Part shown: piece by piece, positions 25,596 through 35,800 of the stretch
Layout of the letters: each line of letters opens with the position of its first letter
Numbering within the stretch: position 1 is the stretch's first letter
Source: DASQFI01 sp035633215
GTDB lineage: Bacteria; Acidobacteriota; Vicinamibacteria; Vicinamibacterales; SCN-69-37
Length of the DNA: 64,000 bases
Direction: 5' to 3'
Assembly (NCBI GenBank): GCA_035633215.1
Contig: DASQFI010000039.1
Coordinates: 124,001 to 188,000, forward strand
The notes under the pieces: generated by a model
Databases searched by the model: none
What the model saw: the letters and a program-made list of their open reading frames with translations, nothing else
What the model was told of the DNA's origin: nothing
Position numbers and translations under genes: made by a program

Positions 25596-28500
25596 TTGAA
25601 AAGACCGAGTTTGGCGGTCGTGCTCGTCGTCGTCGGCGTGGCGCTCGCAAGTGTGCATGCGCAGCAGCCGCGAACCGTGTCGCCCACGGCGGTACCGGGC
25701 GAGATCATCGTGCGGTTCAGTCCGGCGGCCGGAACGGCCCGGCGCCAGACCATCCTCGCGACGCGAGCGGCACGGCTGCTTCGCAAGTACGACGCCATCG
25801 GTCTTCAGCACGTCCGGCTGCGGCCGGGAGACGACATCGCCGCGGCGATGGCCCAGCTGCGCGCGATGCCCGATGTCATCGCCGTCCAGCCAAACTTCAT
25901 CCGTCGCGTGATCGCGCCTCAGCCGCCGAACGATCCGTTCTGGACCGCGGGACTCATGTGGGGGCTCGAAAAGATTCAGGCGAGGGGCGTTTGGAATGGT
26001 TTCACGACCGGCGATCCCTCAATCGTCATCGCCGACATCGACACTGGCGTGGACTACACGCATCCCGACCTGGCCGCGAACATGTGGCACAACCCGGCGG
26101 AGATCGCCGGCAACGGGGCTGACGACGACGCCAACGGCTACGTGGACGATGTGTACGGCATCGACGTCATCAATGCCAACGAAACGCCTGGCGGGCCGGA
26201 AGACCCGATGGACGATCAGGGTCACGGCACGCACGTGGCCGGGACGCTGGCTGGCGTCGGCAACAACGGCACGGGCGTGAGCGGCGTCACCTGGAACTCG
26301 AAGATCCTGGCGTGCAAGTTCATCGCGAGCACGGGCGAAGGCACGGATGCCGACGCCATCGCCTGCTTCGATTACATCGTCGCGCTGAAGCTGCGCGGCG
26401 TGAACATCCGGGTCACCAACAGCAGTTGGGGCTCGACCGATGGCCCGGCGCCGGCGCTCCAGAGCGCGATTGACGCGGCCGGCGCGGCCGGCATTCTGAA
26501 CGTCTTTGCCGCGGGCAACGACGGCACGGACAACGAGTTGATTCCGACGTACCCCGCGAGCTTCACCTCGCCGAGCATCATCGCCGTGGCCGCTTCCGAC
26601 GAATCAGACGGCAGGCCGAGCTTCAGCAACTTCGGCGCGACATCCGTGGACCTCGCCGCGCCGGGCTCGGGAATCATCAGTACGTATCTCAACTCCGACT
26701 ATGCCATCTCGTCGGGCACGAGCATGGCGGCGCCGCACGTGGCCGGGGCGGCGGCGCTGCTCGCTGCGATCGATCCGGGCCTGTCTGTGGCGGCGCTGAA
26801 GGCGCTGCTGATGAATAGCGTGAACGTCCTGCCGCAGTGGGAAGGATCCGTCGTGGCCGGCGGCCGGCTGAACGTCTACCGCGCAGCGGCGATGCTCACT
26901 GGCGCCGAGCTTCCGACAGCGTCCCTGGTCCAGACCGACTCGACGACTCAGGGCAACTGGTCGGTCAGCTACGGACTCGACGGGTATGCCATCGTGAACG
27001 ACGCGACCAGCTATCCGGCATATGCGCAAGTCACGACGACCGGGACCAGCAGCTTCACCTGGGCGACGTCCACCACCGATATTCGTGCATTGCGACGCGC
27101 CAGCGGACCGGGACGACTGGCGGCCACGTGGTATGGCAGCTCGTTTGAGATCGCCATCAATCTCACGGACGGCCAGCCGCACGATATCGCGTTCTACGCG
27201 CTCGATTGGGACAGCACGACGCGGGCGCAGCGCTTCGATGTCTACGACGGGGTCGGCGGGGAACTGCTCGCCACGCATACGGCCAGCGGATTCCATGACG
27301 GGCAATACATTGTCTGGCGGCTGTCCGGAAGCGTCCGCGTCAAGGTCACGAGGACCGGAGGCGCGAACGCGGCCGTGAGCGGCATCTTCTTTGGCGGGCC
27401 GGCGGGTATCAATCAGCCGCCGGCCGTTGCGCTGACCGGCCCTGCGAACAACGCCAGCTTTGGCGCGCCGGCCGCGATCACCGTGACTGCGACGGCCAGC
27501 GACGATGTGGCGGTCGCGCAAGTGCAGTTCTTCGCCAACAACGTGCCGATCGGGACTGACTCTTCCAGTCCGTACAGCGTCAACTGGACGAATGTCCCAG
27601 CCGGCTCGTACACGTTGACGGCAACCGCAACCGATAACCAAGGGCTTTCCCAGAACGCGGCGCCGGTCCAGATCACCGTGACCCCCCCCGCCACCGGCGG
27701 ACCTACGGCGCAGTTTCTGACGACCGACGCCACGACTCAGGGCAACTGGACGGGCGTCTATGGTGCGGACGGGTACAACGTCATCAATGACGCTGCCAAC
27801 CTGCCGGCCTACGCGCAGATCACGCAGTCCGGCGCCGCGAGTTTCACGTGGACGGGTTCGACGACCGACATCCGCGCGCTCCAGCGCGCGAGCGGCCCCG
27901 GACGCATCGCGGCGACGTGGTACAGCAACGCCTTTGACATCACCCTGAACCTGACGGACGGTCAGGTCCATGACGTCGCGTTCTATTCCGTGGACTGGGA
28001 CACGTTCGCCCGCGCGCAACGATTCGACGTGTTCGACGCGACGAGCGGCGCCCTTCTGGCGACGCAGTCGATCTCCGGGTTCCGTAACGGGCTGTATACG
28101 GTCTGGCGGCTCAGCGGTCGCGTCCGGGTGAGGGTGACGAAGACCGCCGGCAACAACGCCGTCGTGAGCGGCGTGTTCTTCGGCGTCAGCGGCGTGTCGA
28201 ATCAGCCGCCGAACGTGTCGATCACGAGTCCGGCGAACAGCGCCACCTTCACCGCGCCGGCGACGGTCACCGTGAACGCCAACGCCACCGACGACGGCAC
28301 GATCGCCAACGTCGAGTTCTTCGCGAACGGCGCGCCGATCGGCTCGGACACGACCAGTCCCTACAGCTTCACGTGGACGAACGTGCCGGCGGGCAGTTTC
28401 GCGCTGACCGCGAAAGCCACTGACACGCTGGGCTTGAGCAGGACGTCAGCGCCGGTGCAGATCTCGGTCACCACTCCGGGAGGCCCGACCGCGCAGTACC

Positions 28501-28982
28501 TGCAAACCGACACGACCACGAAAGGAAATTGGCTGCCGGATGTCTACGGCGAGGACGGCCACGCCGTGATCAACGACTCCACGAGCTATCCGTCGTTCGC
28601 CCAGGTGGCGGCCAGCGGGCAATCGACTCACATGTGGTCCTCGTCGACGACGGACGTGCGGGCGCTCCAGCGCGCAAGCGGGACCGGACGTCTGGCCGCG
28701 GCCTGGTATTCAACCTCGTTCTTCGATATCACGATCAACCTGACCGACAGCCTCGCCCACGAAGTCGCGTTCTACGTCCTCGACTGGGACAGCAACACAC
28801 GAGCGCAGCGGTTCGACGTCTATGACGCGGTGGGCGGCACGCTGCTCGCGACCCAGACCGTCAACAGCTTCAACGGCGGGAAATACGTCGTCTTCCGGGT
28901 GAGCGGGAACGTGCGCGTGCGAGTGACCAAGACCGGGGGCAATAACGCGGTGGTCAGCGGACTGTTCTTCGATAGACCCTGA
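25596..28982 (+). CDS. Secreted subtilisin-like serine protease (S8) with Ig-like and repeat modules
   Basis: About 1128 residues from TTG 25596, with AGGAGG 6-8 bp upstream. A signal peptide ends near VHAQ (about residue 23) and a propeptide follows. The catalytic triad is Asp about 149 (ADIDTGVDYTHPDL), His about 213 (GHGTHVAGT) and Ser about 376 (SGTSMAAPHVAG); the Asn of the oxyanion hole is in VFAAGNDG. Then come three about 160-residue repeats (TTQGNW...STTDIRALxRASG...ALDWD...AQRFDVYD...VSGIFF). Two Ig-like modules (NQPPAVALTGPANNASF; NQPPNVSITSPANSATF) separate them. Confidence 0.92.
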   Translation: MKRPSLAVVLVVVGVALASVHAQQPRTVSPTAVPGEIIVRFSPAAGTARRQTILATRAARLLRKYDAIGLQHVRLRPGDDIAAAMAQLRAMPDVIAVQPNFIRRVIAPQPPNDPFWTAGLMWGLEKIQARGVWNGFTTGDPSIVIADIDTGVDYTHPDLAANMWHNPAEIAGNGADDDANGYVDDVYGIDVINANETPGGPEDPMDDQGHGTHVAGTLAGVGNNGTGVSGVTWNSKILACKFIASTGEGTDADAIACFDYIVALKLRGVNIRVTNSSWGSTDGPAPALQSAIDAAGAAGILNVFAAGNDGTDNELIPTYPASFTSPSIIAVAASDESDGRPSFSNFGATSVDLAAPGSGIISTYLNSDYAISSGTSMAAPHVAGAAALLAAIDPGLSVAALKALLMNSVNVLPQWEGSVVAGGRLNVYRAAAMLTGAELPTASLVQTDSTTQGNWSVSYGLDGYAIVNDATSYPAYAQVTTTGTSSFTWATSTTDIRALRRASGPGRLAATWYGSSFEIAINLTDGQPHDIAFYALDWDSTTRAQRFDVYDGVGGELLATHTASGFHDGQYIVWRLSGSVRVKVTRTGGANAAVSGIFFGGPAGINQPPAVALTGPANNASFGAPAAITVTATASDDVAVAQVQFFANNVPIGTDSSSPYSVNWTNVPAGSYTLTATATDNQGLSQNAAPVQITVTPPATGGPTAQFLTTDATTQGNWTGVYGADGYNVINDAANLPAYAQITQSGAASFTWTGSTTDIRALQRASGPGRIAATWYSNAFDITLNLTDGQVHDVAFYSVDWDTFARAQRFDVFDATSGALLATQSISGFRNGLYTVWRLSGRVRVRVTKTAGNNAVVSGVFFGVSGVSNQPPNVSITSPANSATFTAPATVTVNANATDDGTIANVEFFANGAPIGSDTTSPYSFTWTNVPAGSFALTAKATDTLGLSRTSAPVQISVTTPGGPTAQYLQTDTTTKGNWLPDVYGEDGHAVINDSTSYPSFAQVAASGQSTHMWSSSTTDVRALQRASGTGRLAAAWYSTSFFDITINLTDSLAHEVAFYVLDWDSNTRAQRFDVYDAVGGTLLATQTVNSFNGGKYVVFRVSGNVRVRVTKTGGNNAVVSGLFFDRP

Positions 28983-28984
28983 AA

Positions 28985-29030
28985 ACGATTGATTGATCGC
29001 TCTATCGATCTATCGATCTATTGAAAGAGC
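28985..29030. repeat. Degenerate tetranucleotide (GATC/TATC) array
   Basis: Between the protease stop and the ADOP stop, the sequence cycles through GATTGATTGATCGC, then TATCGATCTATCGATC and TATTGAAAGAGCGG. Part of it (GATCTATCGATCTATTGAA) is nearly identical to 38791-38817 (GATCTGTCGATCTATTGAA). Confidence 0.7.
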
Positions 29031-29032
29031 GG

Positions 29033-31822
29033 TTACTCGACTCGAAGCACGTTCACCGGATCAACTCTCGACGCACGCCACGCGGGCCCCAGGCTCGCCA
29101 GGACAACTACGGCCGCGAGGGCGAGCGACGCGACTGCGTACACCATCGCGTCGAGCGGCCTGACGCCGAACAGACGGCTCTCGACCAGCTGAGATCCGAG
29201 TCCTGCCAGCAGTAGTCCCAGAGGCGCGCCGATCGCGATAATGAGCAGCGCGCTACGCAGAACCAGGCGCATGACCTGTGGCCGCGATGCGCCGACGGCC
29301 AGCCGAATCCCGAACTCGCGGAGACGATCGGCGACGGTTTGCGAGACCAGACCGTGGATGCCAATCGCCGCCAGGAGGAATGCCAGGGCGGCAAGCACGG
29401 CAAGCGCCCACGCATTCAGTCTCTGCTGAGTGAGCCGCTCGTCCAGCAGGGCCGCCAACGTGCGATCGCGCGACATTGGAAGTGCCGGATCGAGTTTCGA
29501 CACTTCGGCTTGCACGAGCCGGACGACATCGGCGGGCCTCGCCGACGAGCGCACGGCCAGGATCTGCCCTAATCCGGCTGAATCGGCGACCGGCCGGTAC
29601 ACCAGGAATTCCTCTTTGTCTGTCGGGCTGCCCCACCTGACGTCGTTGACGACGCCGACAACCGGCGCGTCATGTCGAGGCAGCGACCCCTGCGCAGGAA
29701 AGGTCAGCGGCCGCCCGACGGCATGGGTGGTGCCGTACAGCCGCTGAGCAAGAGACGCGCTGATAATGACTGCCGGCTCCGCGCCCGCTGTGTACGCTTC
29801 GGTCTCCGTAAACGTCCGGCCAGCGAGGAACCGCATCCCGAACGTCTCGAAGTAGCCAGGCGTGACGTCGTTGGTCAGGATCCTGAGGGCCGCCTGAAAG
29901 GCTTCTCGATTGGGCTTGCCAAGGGTCGCGGCCGCCTGATCCGGAGGCAGCACCCGCGCGCCGTGCCGGACGCCACCGATCGGCAGGTTGCCAGAAGTGG
30001 CCACTGCGTCGATGGCGGGCAGATGGCCGACCCGCTCGAGCAGATCGCGATGGAACTGCAGCGTGCGGGCGGGCGTGTAGCCCTGCCCTCGCGACGCAAA
30101 CATGAAGGTCGTCACGCCCCGAAGATCAATGCCGAGATCCACGTTCCTCAGGTTCTGCAGCGTGCGGATGAACAGCAGGGCTTCGACCAGCAGGACGACC
30201 GACACGGCGAGCTGAACGACGGCCAGACCCGTCCGCAGACGAGCGCTCGAACGCGAGGCGCCGCGCGAGCCGCGTCCCATAGCCGACGTCAGATCGGTCC
30301 GCGTCGCCATGCGCGCAGGCGCGACGCTCAGCAGCACGCCGACGCCGGCGGCGATCGACAGGGCGATGGCGAGCAGCCGCCAGTCGATCACGATCTCGAG
30401 GGCGCCGACGCCAGGCACATTCGCGCCGTCAAGCCAGGCTTTGCCGCCGGCAGTCACGGCGACGCCGAGGATGGCTCCCACACTCGAGACGATCAGGCTC
30501 TCGACAAGGTGCAGGCGCGCCAGCCGCGAGCCGGACGCGCCCAGAGCCCGCCGGACCGCCGCCTCCCGCCCGCGCGTCACTCCTCGAAAGACGAACAGGT
30601 TCGCCACGTTCGCCGCGCCCAGCACGACGAGCAGCACGCCGACGATGAGCAGCGGCCGGGTGACGGTCCATCCCGAATCACGCGCGAACACATCGAGACC
30701 AACTTCCGGAATCAGGAACGGCTGGACGGTTCGGAATCTCGCCGCGCCTGGTGTGCTGCCGGCGGCGAGCGCGAGAGCCGACGCGCGCAGCTCGGCATCT
30801 GCCTGGGCGAACGTCGCGTCAGGCGCGAGACGAGCGAGGAATTCGTAGAACGGACCCCGCTCGGGCGGGTAGGTCCAGCGTTCGGGTGGCGCGTGATTGA
30901 TGCGGGGCGAAGCGAGCCCGGGAAGCCACAGCTGGCTCGAGCGGCCCAGCTTCGTGCCGCGAAATGCCTGTCTCGCGACACCGACGACCCGGCAGTCGTG
31001 ACCGTTGATCCTGACAATCCGGCCGACCGCAGGACCGTCAGGGAAGAGCGAGCGCGCCAGGTCCGCCGACAACACGAGCGCGATGTCCCCGTGCGCGGTG
31101 CGATCCTCGTCCCGCCCGAAGCCGCGGCCTTCCAGAAACCGGACGCCGAGCACGTCGAAGAAATTGCCCATGACAAACGACCCGGGCACGACGCGAGGCG
31201 GCGCGTTGTCGAGCGACACGTTGAGCGAGGCCTGCTGCTGACCTGTCAGGCCGCTGATCGTCGTCAGCCCCGCCTGGATGGCGGCCACGTGTCCGTACGA
31301 CACGAACGACGGCCCGAAGCTGCCGTCTTCCCAGGAACCGAACCACACGATCCCGACGCGGTCCGGGGCCACGACGCCGGGCAGCGGCCGAAAAAACAGC
31401 CAGTTCGCGACGCCGACCGCGGCAATCGTCGGTCCGGTACTGAGCGCGATGGTGAGCGTGGCGGCGGCGGCGAACCCGGGACTTCGCCGCAGGGTGCGGC
31501 CGGCGTACCGGATGTCCTGCCAGAAGCCGTTCATCCAATGGCGCGGGCCTGGCCGGCCTCGAGCGGAGTCGAAGGGCCTGCCGATCGGGAGCGGCGGCAG
31601 CGGATCGGCCATGACCCGCGCGATCTCCCGCGCCAGACGCCCGGCGTCAATCTCACGACGCGCGGCCGCCTCGGCATCGGCCTCACGGGCGCCGCGGGCG
31701 ATCGCCTCCTGATACCGATCCTCGAGGTGCTGCGCGAACTCCTCGACGATCTCGTGTTCGCGTGCCGGCTGCAGCCCGGCGTTCGACAGACGGTTACGAA
31801 TCTCCGATTTCCAGTCAGGCAT
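29033..31822 (-). CDS. ADOP-type ABC transporter permease
   Basis: 929 residues from ATG 31822 (MPDWKSEIRNRL). The first ~90 residues are the soluble helical domain typical of acidobacterial duplicated orphan permeases (EEFAQHLEDRYQEAIARG). Then come two MacB/FtsX cores: a TM helix after RSPGFAAAATLTIALS, a periplasmic MacB_PCD domain, three TM helices with FVFRGVTRGREAAVRRALGA, and the same again ending DRLREFGIRLAVGASRPQVM. No ATPase is beside it, as usual for ADOPs. Export or efflux is inferred. It follows padR. Confidence 0.9.
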   Translation of the reverse strand: MPDWKSEIRNRLSNAGLQPAREHEIVEEFAQHLEDRYQEAIARGAREADAEAAARREIDAGRLAREIARVMADPLPPLPIGRPFDSARGRPGPRHWMNGFWQDIRYAGRTLRRSPGFAAAATLTIALSTGPTIAAVGVANWLFFRPLPGVVAPDRVGIVWFGSWEDGSFGPSFVSYGHVAAIQAGLTTISGLTGQQQASLNVSLDNAPPRVVPGSFVMGNFFDVLGVRFLEGRGFGRDEDRTAHGDIALVLSADLARSLFPDGPAVGRIVRINGHDCRVVGVARQAFRGTKLGRSSQLWLPGLASPRINHAPPERWTYPPERGPFYEFLARLAPDATFAQADAELRASALALAAGSTPGAARFRTVQPFLIPEVGLDVFARDSGWTVTRPLLIVGVLLVVLGAANVANLFVFRGVTRGREAAVRRALGASGSRLARLHLVESLIVSSVGAILGVAVTAGGKAWLDGANVPGVGALEIVIDWRLLAIALSIAAGVGVLLSVAPARMATRTDLTSAMGRGSRGASRSSARLRTGLAVVQLAVSVVLLVEALLFIRTLQNLRNVDLGIDLRGVTTFMFASRGQGYTPARTLQFHRDLLERVGHLPAIDAVATSGNLPIGGVRHGARVLPPDQAAATLGKPNREAFQAALRILTNDVTPGYFETFGMRFLAGRTFTETEAYTAGAEPAVIISASLAQRLYGTTHAVGRPLTFPAQGSLPRHDAPVVGVVNDVRWGSPTDKEEFLVYRPVADSAGLGQILAVRSSARPADVVRLVQAEVSKLDPALPMSRDRTLAALLDERLTQQRLNAWALAVLAALAFLLAAIGIHGLVSQTVADRLREFGIRLAVGASRPQVMRLVLRSALLIIAIGAPLGLLLAGLGSQLVESRLFGVRPLDAMVYAVASLALAAVVVLASLGPAWRASRVDPVNVLRVE

Positions 31823-31830
31823 TGGAGGCG

Positions 31831-32172
31831 TCACCCTTCCTGTCCGGTCACGCGATTGATCGCCCGCACGAAGTTCCGCCACCCCAGCCGCTGCGCAGCC
31901 AGGATCTTCCGGCCGGCCGGCGTAATCCGATACAAGCGGCGGCGCCGCTGCCCAGCCTTCTCAACCCATCGGCCCTCGATCCAGCCGCGCCGCTCGAGCC
32001 GGTACAACAGCGGATAGAGCGACGCCGCGTAGAAGGTCAGCTCGCCGTGCGACCTGGCCTCGATGAGCCGCGCGATGTCGTAGCCGTGCCGCGCGCGGAT
32101 CTCGACGAGCGACAGGATCAGAAGCTCGGCGCTTCCCTTCTTGAGCTCACGGCTGCTGGGTGGAACTGACAT
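31831..32172 (-). CDS. PadR-family transcriptional regulator
   Basis: A 113-residue protein. The winged helix starts LKKGSAELLILSLVEIRARH, continues GYDIARLIEARS and SLYPLLYRLERRGWIEGRW, then the wing RRRRLYRITPAGRKIL. This is the PadR N-terminal domain with a short C-terminal helix. It lies 8 bp upstream of the ADOP permease; the pair is the normal arrangement in Acidobacteriota and implies that PadR controls the permease. Confidence 0.9.
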   Translation of the reverse strand: MSVPPSSRELKKGSAELLILSLVEIRARHGYDIARLIEARSHGELTFYAASLYPLLYRLERRGWIEGRWVEKAGQRRRRLYRITPAGRKILAAQRLGWRNFVRAINRVTGQEG

Positions 32173-32203
32173 ATGTGTGGGAGCAATATATCAAAGGGCT
32201 GGT

Positions 32204-32808
32204 GTCATTGAGTTATTGGGTTATTGAGTTATTGAGTTATTGAGTTATTGAAAAGATCTGGATCTGCAAGCGGACGCTCGAGTGCAGTTGCTGCAATCTC
32301 ATCCGAGCGTCGACCCGATTCGCGAAGGGTTTTGCGCGAGCCATGTGGCACGAAACGTGCCCTGGCCACAGGGCATGACGCCACAAGAGCTTCGAGAGCG
32401 TACCAAGATCTTCGCGCGGCGGGTGCGACGCTTCTGTCGCCCGTTCGTGCGAGATCCGGAGCGGAACGATGCGGTTCGACAGTTCAGGCGGGCGGCGTCG
32501 TCAGTCGCGTCCAACTACCGCGCGACGTGTCTGGCCCGATCCCATGCCGAGTTCGTAGCCAAAATCGGCGTCGTGCTGGAGGAGGCCGACGAGAGCGTGT
32601 ATTGGAGTGAGGATCTGATGGATTCAGGTATCAAGTCCAAAGAACTCGACTGGTTGATCGACGAAGCGCAGCAACTCAGCAGGATCTTCGGAGCTTCATT
32701 GCGTACCAGCGCCTCACGGCCGAAGGAACCGCCGGCGGCGGCGACCCATCGACGAGTAGCTCCATAACTCAATAACTCAATAACCCAATAACCCAATAAC
32801 TCAATGAC
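32204..32808. mobile_element. Unit bounded by inverted arrays of an 8-bp repeat and carrying a four-helix-bundle gene
   Basis: The left arm (32204-32250) begins GTCATTGAGTTATTGGG and continues as TTATTGAG units. The right arm (32763-32808) is its complement in the same unit order, including the variant TTATTGGG unit. So about 46 bp are inverted at both ends of a roughly 600-bp unit. There is no transposase. 23S rRNA intervening sequences carry the same gene type between complementary ends. Movement of this copy is inferred. Confidence 0.6.
32375..32767 (+). CDS. Four-helix-bundle protein (23S rRNA intervening-sequence type)
   Basis: 130 residues from ATG 32375 (MTPQELRERTKIFARRVRRF). The blocks DAVRQFRRAASSVASNYRAT, FVAKIGVVLEEADESVYWSE and DWLIDEAQQLSRIFGASLRT are the S23/IVS four-helix-bundle pattern. 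The TAA stop (32765-32767) is the first codon of the right repeat arm. The family function is unclear; relatives lie in 23S IVS elements and beside reverse transcriptases (Avd), neither of which is seen here. Confidence 0.85.
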   Translation: MTPQELRERTKIFARRVRRFCRPFVRDPERNDAVRQFRRAASSVASNYRATCLARSHAEFVAKIGVVLEEADESVYWSEDLMDSGIKSKELDWLIDEAQQLSRIFGASLRTSASRPKEPPAAATHRRVAP

Positions 32809-32817
32809 CCGTCCGCT

Positions 32818-35800
32818 CTAGAATGACACCGTCACTCGGGAGTACAGATTCCTTGGCGTGTTGTTATTGGTCGGGTTCATCGAAATCCCGAACGTCGTGC
32901 TCGTGATGTTCGGGTCAGTGTTCCAGTTCGGCGCGCCCCAGATAGGACGGTTGAGCACGTTCTGCGCGGTCACGTGGATCGTGATCTGGCTGCGCCCCAC
33001 GAGCCCCGTCGTCTTGTTCAGCGACAAGTCGAACACCCACGTGTTCACGCCGCGCAGGTAGATACGCTGGCCCCACTCCCCCGGGGTGGTCGGGACCGCC
33101 AGATACTCCGGATTGGCCCGCCCGTCCGGCCCGATCAGCCGGGGATCGACAAAGTACCGCCAGGAGTTGTCTGTCGGGTGCGGCCGGATCCCGATCATGC
33201 TCTGGATCTCCTCCACCGTGTGGCCGTTCATCAGCACCACGCCGGCGTCGCTCCCGTTGACCGTCTGTCGGCCACTGAACAGCCGGAACGGCGTGCCCGA
33301 TTGCGCGGTGAAGACGCCACCAAGCGTCCACCCGCCGGCGATCGCGTTCAGCACGGAGTTGCCGATGTCGACGCGGCGGCCGCGGCCGAACGGCAGATCG
33401 TAGGTGCCGTATGCCTGGAACACCTGCCGCACGTCGAACTGCGCGATGGCATCGTTCATGGACTTGTCGCGCAACGTGAAGTAGTTCACGGTCTGCGTCG
33501 CATTGTCCGTCCAGAGGTTGCCCCGGTTCCTGGCCAGCGTGTAGTTCATGTTTGCAGACAGGCCATTCGTGTACCGGCGGCGGAGGTTGAGCTGCAGCGC
33601 GTGGTAGTTGCTCCACCCATCATCGTCGACCACCGTGAGGCCCTGCACGGCGTACGGGTTCACCTGGAAGAAATTCATCGCGTACGGTCCGGGCGCGTTG
33701 AAGTTCCTGCCACCGGTCACGCACGGACTGAAGGTATTGCCGACCATCCGGCACAGATAGGTCTGGTTGGTCCCCAGGCTTGCCGCAAGACGACCCGCTT
33801 CGCCGTTCTCCAGGCTGTTGATGAAACCGCCGTTGCTGAACCCGGATCCCGACGCGACGGCTCCCTGCGCACCGCGCGCGCCGAAGGCCGCTTCGAAAAT
33901 CGGCAGAGGGACCTGACCGGGTAGCCCGGTGTTTGCAAAGCTGCAGGCAATCTGGCCGGTCTGACCGCACAGCGGATTCGCGGCCCGAAACGCCTGCAGG
34001 TTGTTTTGCGCGGCGACGAATTGCGGCAGGAATCCGTTTTCGAAGATGTTCACTTCGTTCAGGCTGAACGCATGCCAGGCCTTCTCGGCGCGGTTACCCA
34101 CATATCGAACCTCGAGCACCGTGTTCTTGGCGATCAAACGCTGGACGCCGATATTCCACGCCTGCACATACGGCGTCTCCAGGTCGCTGAACATCGACCC
34201 CAGGCCATTGACGAACGTCAGTTCAGACTGATTCCAGACGTCCTGGTATGCGGCCGGTGATGCCTGGTACGGCACGACGGCGGGGACATTCTGCAGTGTC
34301 AGACCGCCCACTGGGAACCCCGGCATGCCGGCTTGAAACACACGAGCCTGCGATTGCCCGGTATTGTTGCCGGCCGTCGAGGCGAACATGTTCGTGCCTT
34401 CGTCGAAGAAGGTGATGTCCCAGCCTCCGCGGATCACCGTCTCCTGGCCCGTGCCGAACATCTTGCCGAACACGCCGTCGCCAAAGTTCGGCGTCCACGC
34501 GAAGCCAACGCGCGGGGCGAGGTTCATCCAGTCTGTCCCGGCCGCCGTCTTGGCCCGGCGGAACACGGGGTTCGGCACGCCGTCGAGCACACCGGGCTCG
34601 AACAGATCAGACGATGGACCGTAGATGTTTGCGTCGTCGGGAAACGCCACGGTGCCGGTGTGGTTGAACGGCGGTGTGTTGAACTCGTAGCGCAGCCCGA
34701 GGTTGAGCGTAAAGTCGGGCGTCAGACGCCACCGATCCTGGAGAAACAGGCCGCCAAACCGCGCCGACGTCCAGTTCTCGCGGAAGATCGAGTCGGTGTA
34801 CTGCAGGGTCGCGGGATCGATGACGCCGCCGGTCCTGATCTCCGTCAGACGACCGGTGAGCAGCGCGTAGAGCTGCCTCGCCTGGGCCTGATCGGCGGTT
34901 TGCAGCCCCGGAATCGTTGACGTGGAGAACACCGACTCGATGGGATCGCCGCCCGCCACGCCGATTGAATAGCGTGGCAGCCCCAGGTACCCGCCCGTGC
35001 CGGACCCATCGAGCGATCGATCGCGCCACTGGGTGTCTCGATAGTTGCCGCCCATCGTGATGCTGTGGTTGCCTCGCAACGTGGTCAGGGTGTTTGTAAT
35101 CGTCGTGATGTAGTGCTTGCCGATGACCGGGGCATTGTCGGCGACCAGAAGCGGCACGATGGGGAGCACGAACCTCGCCGGCAAGCCGTTGACGTCGCCG
35201 TTGAGATTGAAGAACTCGCGCCGTCGTCCCACTTCGTTCGTGTCGCCGCTGTGCTGAATGCCGTAGCGGAGCTCGTTGTGCATGTTCTGGCCGATCGTCC
35301 AGTTCGTCCCCGTCGCGAAGACCCACCAGCCGGCATCGAACGTGCCGGTGTTGATGGGAAAGCCGGGAATGGGCCACACGCGGCGGCCCTGCTGATCCTG
35401 GTTGCGCCGGTTGTAGCTCGTCATGAACGACAGGTTCGGCCGGATCTGGTAGTCCACCCGCACCGTCGGGAACGTGTCGATCGCTTTCTGAGGCTCCCGC
35501 CAACTCAGCGTTTCGGTCCGAAGGGTATTGCCTCCCTCCAGCGTGCCGTACTGGCGCGCTTCGGCTTGTTTCGCGAGAAGGGCGCCGATGACCGGGTCGG
35601 GCGTCGACTGGAGACCGGCCTGCGCTGCCATGGCCAGCAGGTTCACGGTCCGCTGCTCACCGGCGGCGGTCGTGTACCGGTAAATCCCTTGGTGCGCTTC
35701 GGGCGTCAGCACCGTCTGGGTCTGGGTCGCCGTCTGCGGGATCCACTCCGTTTCGTGGTTGACGAACCCGAAGAGCTTGTTCTTGAAACGTCCGGTCGAG

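Noticed and set aside
29672..32017. 781-codon plus-strand frame
   Set aside because: It is antisense to the ADOP permease and padR, both with clear motifs.
32204..32250. CRISPR array from the repeated TTATTGAG units
   Set aside because: Units are 8 bp and contiguous without spacers, and no cas gene is present; a tandem array.
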